From Oligoflexia bacterium (GTDB taxonomy: Bacteria; Bdellovibrionota; UBA1018; CAIMNF01): a stretch of 33,039 nucleotides of DNA. The position numbers and the translations under genes were made by a program. Below are positions 6,015 to 13,639 of this stretch, piece after piece (the stretch's first letter is position 1; the number at the start of each line of letters is the position of its first letter). The notes under the pieces were generated by a model that worked only from the letters and a program-made list of their open reading frames with translations, was not told where the DNA came from and did not search any database. Location of the stretch: the NCBI GenBank assembly GCA_903858975.1, contig CAIOKW010000014.1:1-33039 (forward strand), written 5' to 3'.

Positions 6015-9000
6015 ATGCCTGCCGATTCGCGTGAGATAAAATTATCTTCATCCCTAGCCCAAGCCTTCTCCACCTATCGATCTGCCACACAGCAAAAAAG
6101 ATCAATTCAGGTGATGCTTCTCCCTCGTACTGAGCAAATCGAGGAGCTTCAACTCTTGCTTCAGAGCTTTATTGATGCGGAACGAAATGAAGTGGCGCGC
6201 CCCATTGAGGTGTGCCTTTGGCCTGCCTGGGAACATTCGCCCTTTTCACCCGTGTCCTCGTCCATCACCCAAAAGACAGATCGACTTCGAACCTTATCGC
6301 TCCTCAGCAATCCTTCACCCTCCTTGATTATTCTTGCCTCTTTAGAGTCCTGGATCCAACCCACCCTTCCAAAATCAGCGTTTGATCAAGCCCAATTTGA
6401 AATTGAGCTCAATGACGATGCGGGCCTAAGGGATGTGCTTCGCCAAAGACTCAGGAACCTGGGTTATGTTCCCAGTGAACTCGTTCAAGAGCCGGGGCAG
6501 TTTGCATTTCGGGGTGAGATCTTGGATGTCTTTATTCCCACTCATCCCATGCCGGCTCGAATTGAGTTTTTTGATACCATTCCTGAAACCATTCGATTCT
6601 TTCATCCTGAGACTCAGCGCACACAAAAAACGGAAAAACCGCTCCAATCCATCCTCATCTCGCCAGCAGAAGAGGTCTTGTTTCCCTGGAACGAGCAGGG
6701 AAAAATCTTGGAGCGCATTAAGGAATATTGCGATCTAAATCAAATATCCAGGAAAGTTCGGGACCCGATATTTGAAAACGTTCGGAATGGCTTTCTTCCA
6801 GATCATTTTAGGACCTGGTTTCCATTCGTTTATGAAAACTTAGGTCATTTAAAGGACTACTTACCTGAAGATGCGGTATTAAGTGTTCTTGAGCCAGAAC
6901 AGATTCAATTAGAACTGACTCGAACCACTGAATTTTTAAAAAAAGAAGAAACCAAATACTCACAACCTTATTGGATCACACCTTCATTTGATCGCCTCTA
7001 TCCAGCCCTGAGCGCACTGATCGATCAAACCCTGAACCAGGCTCAGAGAATCGTCCGGGCTGCGCCTGAAGACTTAAAAGCAAAGGGACCTATTCCTTTT
7101 GACCCACTCCCTTCGGCAAGGGTGACTGAAAATGAAATTGAAGAGTGGCTAGAGGATGGTTTTAAAGTTTGGGTGGGAACTCGGGGGCTCACCCATCAAG
7201 AACGTCTTCGCTTTTCATTAAAAAAAGTCCAGAAGAACATTGGATTTAAGCTCTTAGGTTTTGATTCAGGGGAATCGTTTCAGTTTCTGACCGAGAAGCA
7301 AATCATTCTTTCAGAGACCGCAATCTTTGGTCAGGCACACCAACACTCCAAGCGCCCCAGTCAACCCAGGCATCCCAAATTTGAACAAACCGAGGGTCTC
7401 GACTTTCAACACCATCAAGATCTGGCGGTGGGTGATTTTGTGGTCCACTCCCTTCATGGGGTTGGAAAGTATGTGGGCCTCCAGGAATTAAAATCCGGAA
7501 ACAAACACCTCGGGGAATATCTTTTGATTGAGTATTCAGGAGGAGATAAGCTCTACCTTCCCGTCTATCGACTGAACACGATTCAGCGTTACGTTGCCTC
7601 TGGAGGAAGCGCTTCACTTGATAAGCTTGGGACGGGTCAATTTGAGAAAGCGAAGCAAAAAGCGCGCGAATCAGCTCGAAAACTCGCAATTAACTTGGTC
7701 GAGATTTACGCCAAACGCGCCCTATTAAAGGGGCCTCGTTTTGATCCGCCTGGCGACGAATACTATGAGTTTTGTGATCAATTTGAATTCACAGAAACCG
7801 AGGGTCAACTGAAGGCCATTCAAGATGTCCTGCAAGACCTAGAGGCCGGAAAACTACTCGATCGCTTGGTGTGCGGAGACGTCGGCTTTGGTAAAACTGA
7901 AGTCGCCATTCGAGCCGCCTTTCAGGCTGTTCAAAGTGGCCATCAGGTGGCACTCTTGGTGCCCACCACGCTCCTTGCGTTTCAGCACGAGCAATCATTT
8001 AAAAATCGAATGAAAGATTTCCCAATTCGAATTGAGTCGATTTCTCGATTTAAGACGAAAAAAATTCAGAATGAAACACTGAAGGAACTGAAAGAGGGAA
8101 AGATCGATATTTTGATTGGCACCCACCGCATACTTTCGAAAGACGTTGAGTGGAATCGCCTGGGTCTACTCATGATTGATGAAGAACATCGTTTTGGGGT
8201 TGAGCACAAAGAAAAAATTAAAGCCATTCAAGCAAATACCCACACTCTCACACTGACGGCGACACCGATTCCACGGACCCTCAACATGGCGATCAGTGGC
8301 CTTAAAGACATCAGCGTGATTAAGACACCTCCGACCAATCGACAGCCAATTAAAACCTACGTTTCAAGCTACTCCGAAGAACTCATCAAGGGCGCACTCG
8401 AGACCGAGCTTGCTCGTGGGGGGCAGATTTTCTACCTCTACAATCGTGTTCAAAGCATTCAGCACCAAGCCGACGAGATTCAAAAACTCGTTCCTCACGC
8501 AAAAGTGATTGTGGCTCACGGTCAAATGTCCGAAGCCGAAATTGAGTCCAAAATGCTTGAGTTTTATCAAGGCCAGGCTCAAATTTTGGTCTGTACCACA
8601 ATTATTGAATCCGGCATTGATGTCCCGAATGCTGGCACAATTCTCATTCATCGCGCCGACCAACTTGGACTCGCTCAGCTCTATCAAATTCGGGGTCGGG
8701 TGGGCCGAAGCCATCGTAAAGCGTTTGCCTATTTACTTGTGAATGATGAATCCACGCTCACTAATGACGCCAAGATGCGACTCGACGTCCTTCAGCGCTT
8801 TGTGGAACTCGGAAGTGGATTTCAAATCGCATCTTACGATTTAGAGATTCGTGGCGGTGGAAACTTCTTGGGTGGTGAACAGTCAGGACATGTGACTTCC
8901 GTAGGACTTGATCTCTTTACCGAGCTTCTGGAAGAGGCCATTCAAGAGCTCAAAGGACAAAAAATCGATGTGGAGGAACGTCATTTTGAGCCCGAAATTC

Positions 9001-9461
9001 AGGTGCCTGCCGTTTGTGAGATCAGTAGTACGCTCGTGCCGGATGCTAAGCTTCGTCTGTCTCTCTATCGGAAAATTTCAAACGCCAGAACGCCCGAGAT
9101 GGTGGATGCACTGTTTGAAGAGTTTCGAGATCGTTTCGGTGAGGTACCAATGGAGACCGAGAATTTATTTTGGCTCATCCGCCTAAAGAACTTACTGAAA
9201 AGAGCCGGCATTGAGCAACTCTCCGTAACTGGAGAGAGAACCTCGATGACCGTCAGAAAAACGTCGCAAGTCGATGCAGATGAGGTCATGAAGATCTATG
9301 CGGGCCCGAAAACGATTCGCGACCCGCGGGTACAACTGACTCCAGACTCCAAGATCCTCCTCACACTTCCATTTTTCAGCCTTCAGAGTCATCTTTTTGA
9401 GCTAGAGGCTTTTCTTAAGAAAATCGCGCCCAAAGCATTTGAAAATGCAAAAACCCACTGA
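6015..9461 (+). CDS. mfd: Transcription-repair coupling factor Mfd
   Basis: 1148 aa, full length for the family. It removes stalled RNA polymerase from damaged DNA and recruits UvrA. In order: UvrB-like N-terminal module (about 1-350), the RNA polymerase-binding domain beginning VGDFVVHSLHGVGKYVGL (about residue 472), then the RecG-like motor with Walker A GDVGFGKTE (about 621-628), DEEH box MIDEEHRFG (about 720), LTATPIPRTL, the STIIESGIDVPN-like motif (here TTIIESGIDVPNAG) and QIRGRVGRS, and the C-terminal TRCF domain. Start ATG at 6015 has AAGGG upstream. It faces away from the Nuo-like operon, leaving about 40 bases for both promoters. It heads a plus-strand cluster that ends with uvrA, its partner. 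Confidence 0.98.
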   Translation: MPADSREIKLSSSLAQAFSTYRSATQQKRSIQVMLLPRTEQIEELQLLLQSFIDAERNEVARPIEVCLWPAWEHSPFSPVSSSITQKTDRLRTLSLLSNPSPSLIILASLESWIQPTLPKSAFDQAQFEIELNDDAGLRDVLRQRLRNLGYVPSELVQEPGQFAFRGEILDVFIPTHPMPARIEFFDTIPETIRFFHPETQRTQKTEKPLQSILISPAEEVLFPWNEQGKILERIKEYCDLNQISRKVRDPIFENVRNGFLPDHFRTWFPFVYENLGHLKDYLPEDAVLSVLEPEQIQLELTRTTEFLKKEETKYSQPYWITPSFDRLYPALSALIDQTLNQAQRIVRAAPEDLKAKGPIPFDPLPSARVTENEIEEWLEDGFKVWVGTRGLTHQERLRFSLKKVQKNIGFKLLGFDSGESFQFLTEKQIILSETAIFGQAHQHSKRPSQPRHPKFEQTEGLDFQHHQDLAVGDFVVHSLHGVGKYVGLQELKSGNKHLGEYLLIEYSGGDKLYLPVYRLNTIQRYVASGGSASLDKLGTGQFEKAKQKARESARKLAINLVEIYAKRALLKGPRFDPPGDEYYEFCDQFEFTETEGQLKAIQDVLQDLEAGKLLDRLVCGDVGFGKTEVAIRAAFQAVQSGHQVALLVPTTLLAFQHEQSFKNRMKDFPIRIESISRFKTKKIQNETLKELKEGKIDILIGTHRILSKDVEWNRLGLLMIDEEHRFGVEHKEKIKAIQANTHTLTLTATPIPRTLNMAISGLKDISVIKTPPTNRQPIKTYVSSYSEELIKGALETELARGGQIFYLYNRVQSIQHQADEIQKLVPHAKVIVAHGQMSEAEIESKMLEFYQGQAQILVCTTIIESGIDVPNAGTILIHRADQLGLAQLYQIRGRVGRSHRKAFAYLLVNDESTLTNDAKMRLDVLQRFVELGSGFQIASYDLEIRGGGNFLGGEQSGHVTSVGLDLFTELLEEAIQELKGQKIDVEERHFEPEIQVPAVCEISSTLVPDAKLRLSLYRKISNARTPEMVDALFEEFRDRFGEVPMETENLFWLIRLKNLLKRAGIEQLSVTGERTSMTVRKTSQVDADEVMKIYAGPKTIRDPRVQLTPDSKILLTLPFFSLQSHLFELEAFLKKIAPKAFENAKTH

Positions 9462-9473
9462 TAAACTAAATTT

Positions 9474-10295
9474 ATGAAAAAAATATTTTTGCCTCAGGTT
9501 TTAGCCGGAGTTTTGATTTCAACCCAAATGACTTTTGCGAGCACGGAAGCGGCTCGTGTTAACGATCGTGTCATTACCCTGGAAGACGTGAACTCCAAGC
9601 TCGCCGAGGTCGCTCGCGCCAATCCTCTCAATGCGCCAACTAGAAAACAAATTCTCGATGACCTCATTAAGCGGGAAGCGGCGATTCAAGAAGCTAAAAA
9701 ATTGCGTCTCGACCAAGATCCGGTGGTCACTGAACGCATCAACAACGTCTTATTCTTCGCACTTTTGGAAAAGAAACTGGGCGCTGATTTTGAACGCATG
9801 ACGCTTTCCGAGGCGGAAGCAAAGAACTGGTATGAGAAAAATCCAGAAATTCGTACAAGCCATATCTTTGTAGCGCTCCCCCCAGATGCAACTGCGGATG
9901 ACGAAGCAAAAGCATCAAAGAAACTGGCAAATGCACTTTCAGAAATTAAGTCAGGCAAAGTTTCCTTTGCTGAAGCAGCTCAAAAGTATTCTGAAGACCC
10001 AAGCTCTGCCATGGGCGGAGATCTCGACTACCGAATGAAAGATCGCTTGGACCCGAGCTTTTATAAAGCTGCAATTAAGCTCGGCAAGGTGGGTGATATC
10101 ACTAACCCGATTCGCACTCCATTTGGGATGCATTTGGTACGATTAACCGGTAAACACCCCTGGGTAGAAGTAGATCGCACCCGAGTGAAGCGACTCATCA
10201 TTGAAGAACGCAGACAAGAGCTCGTTGGGCGATTCTTGAACGATTTGCGTCAAAAGACTAAAGTTTCAATCAGCGACAAGTCCCTTAAAGACTAA
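9474..10295 (+). CDS. Secreted parvulin-type peptidyl-prolyl isomerase
   Basis: 273 aa with a Sec signal peptide (MKK, hydrophobic core, probable cleavage after TFA near residue 22). A SurA/PrsA-like N-terminal part (VNDRVITLEDV, then a helical stretch) precedes one parvulin domain at about 125-225, with RTSHIF, FAEAAQKYSEDPSSAMGGDL and TPFGMHLVRL, all typical. Predicted periplasmic foldase that isomerises prolyl bonds in envelope proteins. It begins 12 bases after mfd and is followed by a second gene of the same family, so the pair may come from duplication. The exact orthologue (PpiC, PrsA or SurA class) cannot be fixed from motifs. Confidence 0.93.
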   Translation: MKKIFLPQVLAGVLISTQMTFASTEAARVNDRVITLEDVNSKLAEVARANPLNAPTRKQILDDLIKREAAIQEAKKLRLDQDPVVTERINNVLFFALLEKKLGADFERMTLSEAEAKNWYEKNPEIRTSHIFVALPPDATADDEAKASKKLANALSEIKSGKVSFAEAAQKYSEDPSSAMGGDLDYRMKDRLDPSFYKAAIKLGKVGDITNPIRTPFGMHLVRLTGKHPWVEVDRTRVKRLIIEERRQELVGRFLNDLRQKTKVSISDKSLKD

Positions 10296-10353
10296 GCTTT
10301 TCTGCTCCTTTAACATTGGAATTACTAGCGTTTTATGAGAAATCTTGGAGGTG

Positions 10354-11310
10354 ATGAACTTTCAAGATTTTTCTTTTTTAGGGCTCGCTCTTTCCTTAAT
10401 GCTGAATCCAGCACACGCTGAAATCGTGGATCGCGTTGAGGCAATTATCAACAAAAAGGCCATCTACAAATCGGATGTGGATTTATACAAGTCAACAATC
10501 TCACTTCGCGCAAAGGTAGATCCCCTTTTTGCCAGTGAGCCGCTCTCAAAGAAAATGAAACCTGCGGACTCTGAGGTCATTGATTTCTTAATTAATGAAA
10601 ATCTGATTCTTGAAAAGTTTCCCGTGGCTGATTCCGAGGTAGAACAAGAGATCAATGGAATCCAAGGTAACCTCAAGATTGATCGGGACTCCTTAAAGGC
10701 CGCTATTCGGCGCGAAGGGTTTAAGTTTGATGACTACTTTAAACTCATGCGCGCCTCTATTTCAAAGAGACAGCTGATTGATCGCGAAATTAGAAATAAG
10801 GCCGCTGTATCTGATGACGACATTCGCGCTGATTTTAACCGCGCGCACGCAGGCTCAAAATCATTCAGGGGCTCGTTTCATCTTTTTCTCATTAAGATCA
10901 CAAAAAAGAATTTTAAAACATCTCAGCTCGCAAAAGAACAGGCGCAAGCGGCGCTTGATTCCATCAAAAAAGCCGAGGCTTTTGAAGAGGTCGCAAAGCG
11001 CTTCAGCGATGATGAGTCTCAAGCGGCGGGTGGCGATTTGGGATACCTTTCTTACAGCGACATGTCGCCTATGCTTCAAAAGGAAGTTCAAAAGATTGGA
11101 CCCGAAAAGGTGGGCGGTCTGATCGAGGACAAACTTAATTACATGATTGTTAAGACAGGAGAGATCAAGGCCGAGAGTGATGCTGGGCTTGAGAAAGAAC
11201 GTGAGTCGATTCGAGGCCGCTTAATGGAAACCGAATTTCGCCACCAAGTTCAACTTTGGCTTGAGCGTGAACGCTCCAAAAACTTCGTAAAAATTAATAC
11301 AAAATCATGA
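10354..11310 (+). CDS. SurA-like periplasmic chaperone / parvulin isomerase
   Basis: 318 aa from the ATG at 10354. A TTG at 10345 and a GTG at 10351 are in frame, and the GGAGG at 10347-10351 sits very close to the ATG, so the start is uncertain. The N terminus is hydrophobic and ends PAHAEIVDRV, which looks like a signal peptide cleaved after AHA, though it lacks the usual basic residues. A SurA N domain (VDRVEAIINKKAIYKSDVD; LINENLILEKF) is followed by one parvulin domain at about 165-275 (FEEVAKRFSDDESQAAGGDL). SurA of enterobacteria has two such domains; this has one. It overlaps pdxA by 4 bases; surA-pdxA is also the order in E. coli, which supports the call. Confidence 0.88.
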   Translation: MNFQDFSFLGLALSLMLNPAHAEIVDRVEAIINKKAIYKSDVDLYKSTISLRAKVDPLFASEPLSKKMKPADSEVIDFLINENLILEKFPVADSEVEQEINGIQGNLKIDRDSLKAAIRREGFKFDDYFKLMRASISKRQLIDREIRNKAAVSDDDIRADFNRAHAGSKSFRGSFHLFLIKITKKNFKTSQLAKEQAQAALDSIKKAEAFEEVAKRFSDDESQAAGGDLGYLSYSDMSPMLQKEVQKIGPEKVGGLIEDKLNYMIVKTGEIKAESDAGLEKERESIRGRLMETEFRHQVQLWLERERSKNFVKINTKS

Positions 11311-12251
11311 AACCCTTTGATCTTGTCATCACTCCCGGCGATCCCGATGGAATTGGTCCAGAAGTGACCGCAAAAGCGATCTTATCGCTTGCGCCGAAAC
11401 TAAAGCATCACTCGCTCGTTATTGTTGGTTCCTCGAAACCTTTTAAAGGCTCCTTTTCAAAACTTCAGCGGCTCGGGGTTGAGTTCTTTGAACCGCCCAC
11501 ACGATCAAGCCCCGGCTATCAATCGGGCTGGGCCATTGAAACGGCCACTCAGTTTGTAATGGCGGCACCCAAATCTCGCGCCCTCATCACGGGGCCCATT
11601 AGCAAGGAGCGTCTTCAAGCGGGTGGTTTTATATTTAAAGGCCACACGGATTTCCTAGCAAACCTCACTGATACAAAAAATGTAACGATGTTATTAGCGA
11701 ATGAGCTTTTCAGGGTCGCGCTCGTTACAAACCACTGCGCACTGAAAGACGTATCAAAAAGGATTACCGAAAAAGCGATTGAGACCACCTTCAGCCACAG
11801 TTTTGATTATGCATCTCAGCTCTTAAATAAAAAGCGACCGAAGATCGCGATCCTGGGTCTGAACCCCCATTCCGGAGAAAACGGAATCCTAGGAGAAGAA
11901 GAGAAGAATGTCATTATCCCAACTATAGCAAAACTGAGGAAGAAATATAAATCAGCCATCATTACTGGTCCTCATCCTGCAGACTCATTTTTTGCAATGG
12001 AAGCTAGAGCTAAGCCCAAGGATCACCATGACGTGATTCTAGCGATGTACCACGACCAAGGACTGATCCCTGTAAAGCTATCTGATTTTAGTCACAGCCT
12101 AAATATGACCTTAGGCCTCCCCATCGTTCGAACATCGGTAGACCACGGAACCGCTTTTGATATTGCAAAGAAAAACAAGGCCGACCCGAGCAGCATGATT
12201 TATGCGATCACTCAGGCGATTCAATATTTAAACTCAAGGAGCAAAGCATGA
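11307..12251 (+). CDS. pdxA: 4-hydroxythreonine-4-phosphate dehydrogenase PdxA
   Basis: 314 aa, near family length (about 330). It oxidises 4-phosphohydroxy-L-threonine with NAD in the deoxyxylulose-dependent route to pyridoxal phosphate; cytoplasmic, metal-dependent homodimer. Motifs seen: TPGDPDGIGPEV at the start, TGPISKERL, FKGHTDFLA (metal His), LNPHSGENGILGEEE (metal His), GPHPADSFF and MYHDQGLIPVKL (metal His). It starts on the stop of the surA-like gene (ATGA) and its own stop overlaps the next start in the same way, so translation of the three genes is coupled. Confidence 0.97.
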   Translation: MKPFDLVITPGDPDGIGPEVTAKAILSLAPKLKHHSLVIVGSSKPFKGSFSKLQRLGVEFFEPPTRSSPGYQSGWAIETATQFVMAAPKSRALITGPISKERLQAGGFIFKGHTDFLANLTDTKNVTMLLANELFRVALVTNHCALKDVSKRITEKAIETTFSHSFDYASQLLNKKRPKIAILGLNPHSGENGILGEEEKNVIIPTIAKLRKKYKSAIITGPHPADSFFAMEARAKPKDHHDVILAMYHDQGLIPVKLSDFSHSLNMTLGLPIVRTSVDHGTAFDIAKKNKADPSSMIYAITQAIQYLNSRSKA

Positions 12252-13639
12252 ACCCCACTATTTTTAGAGAGTATGACATCAGAGGAATTGCCGGGACCGA
12301 TCTCACTAAAGACTTCGCCTATGATCTGGGTCGAACCTACGCCGAGTGGGCGCTTGAGAAGTCCAAAAAAGAGACTCTCCTGATTTCAGTTGGGCGTGAT
12401 TGCCGCCTAACGAGTGATGAATATTCTGAGGCGCTTATCCGCGGGCTTCGCGAAGCTGGTTTGTCGGTAATTGACATTGGCGTGTGTCCGACACCGCTCA
12501 CCTATTTTTCTATCCATCACTATAAGACCGATGGCGGAATCATGATCACGGGGTCTCATAACCCTGCTGAATATAATGGTTTTAAAATTGGCCTTGGAAA
12601 AGACACCCTTCATGGCGAGCAAATCCAAGAACTTAAGCATGTGATGATGAAGGGGAACTATAAAAATCGCCCCGTGGGATCACTCACTCAGGCGGAGATC
12701 ATCCCGCATTATCTAAAATATGTGGCCGATCAGATGAAGCCCGCGAAAAAACTGAAAGTGGTGCTCGATGCAGGAAATGGAACCGCATCCAATGTTGCTC
12801 CACAACTTTTTCGAATGATGGGGGCTGAAGTCATTGAGCTCTATTGCGAGCTCGATGGCCGCTTTCCGAATCATCACCCGGACCCTACGGTTCCTAAAAA
12901 CCTGAAGGCCTTGATTGCAGCCGTGAAAGAACATAAAGCCGATTTTGGTGTCGGATATGATGGAGATTCTGACCGGATCGGTGCAGTCGATGAGAATGGC
13001 AAGATCATTTACGGCGATGAACTCATGGTGATTTTTTCTCGAGAGGTTTTGAAGAGCTTCCCTGGGGCTACCATCATTTCTGAAGTGAAATCGAGCCAAC
13101 GACTTTATCAAGATATCCAAAAGCATGGCGGCAACGGAATTATGTGGAAGACGGGCCACTCTCTGATCAAGTCGAAAATGAAGGAAACGAAAGCTCACCT
13201 TGCGGGCGAAATGTCAGGACATATTTTCTTCGCTGATCGCTGGTTTGGATTTGATGATGCGATTTATTCATCGGCTAGGCTCTATGAGATTGTAGCAAGA
13301 GAGGGAAAGCTCTCTTCCCTCACTGCTGATCTGCCCGCGGCGGTGAACACTCCTGAGATCCGTATCGACTGTGAGGAGGATAAGAAATTCACCCTCATTG
13401 AAGAGGCTGCTAAGCTCCTACAAGACCCATCCGCTAAGCTCACCAGCATCGATGGGCTTCGGGTCGATTATCCAGATCACTGGGGACTGATTCGCGCCTC
13501 CAACACCCAGCCAGTTGTCGTGATGCGTTTTGAAGCTCAGACCGAAGAAAAGCTAAAAGAGATTCAAACCAAGTTCGAAAATGCACTTGCGGCTGCCGCA
13601 AAGAAATGTGGTCATGGAGAATTCAAATACGGGCACTGA
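12248..13639 (+). CDS. Phosphomannomutase / phosphoglucomutase
   Basis: 463 aa, the usual length for the AlgC/ManB type of alpha-D-phosphohexomutase. The opening MNPTIFREYDIRGIAG is typical. Catalytic phosphoserine loop: ITGSHNPAEYNGFK near residue 100. Metal loop: GYDGDSDR near 240. Sugar-binding loop GEMSGH near 320 and phosphate-binding loop RASNTQP near 417. It interconverts 1- and 6-phosphates of mannose or glucose for envelope polysaccharide precursors; which sugar is preferred cannot be told. The Glu-Met-Ser-Gly-His loop fits PMM/PGM and not glucosamine mutase. Overlaps pdxA by 4 bases and the uvrA start by 26. Confidence 0.93.
   Translation: MNPTIFREYDIRGIAGTDLTKDFAYDLGRTYAEWALEKSKKETLLISVGRDCRLTSDEYSEALIRGLREAGLSVIDIGVCPTPLTYFSIHHYKTDGGIMITGSHNPAEYNGFKIGLGKDTLHGEQIQELKHVMMKGNYKNRPVGSLTQAEIIPHYLKYVADQMKPAKKLKVVLDAGNGTASNVAPQLFRMMGAEVIELYCELDGRFPNHHPDPTVPKNLKALIAAVKEHKADFGVGYDGDSDRIGAVDENGKIIYGDELMVIFSREVLKSFPGATIISEVKSSQRLYQDIQKHGGNGIMWKTGHSLIKSKMKETKAHLAGEMSGHIFFADRWFGFDDAIYSSARLYEIVAREGKLSSLTADLPAAVNTPEIRIDCEEDKKFTLIEEAAKLLQDPSAKLTSIDGLRVDYPDHWGLIRASNTQPVVVMRFEAQTEEKLKEIQTKFENALAAAAKKCGHGEFKYGH

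Noticed and set aside
5975..6073. N-terminal extension of the small NuoA-like gene into mfd, and a TTGACT at 6010-6015 as its promoter
   Set aside because: The extension is charged and overlaps the mfd start; the matching -10 (TAGCCT) is poor and too close to the 5974 start.
12713..13198. 161-codon minus-strand frame
   Set aside because: Antisense to the conserved phosphohexomutase; no independent support.
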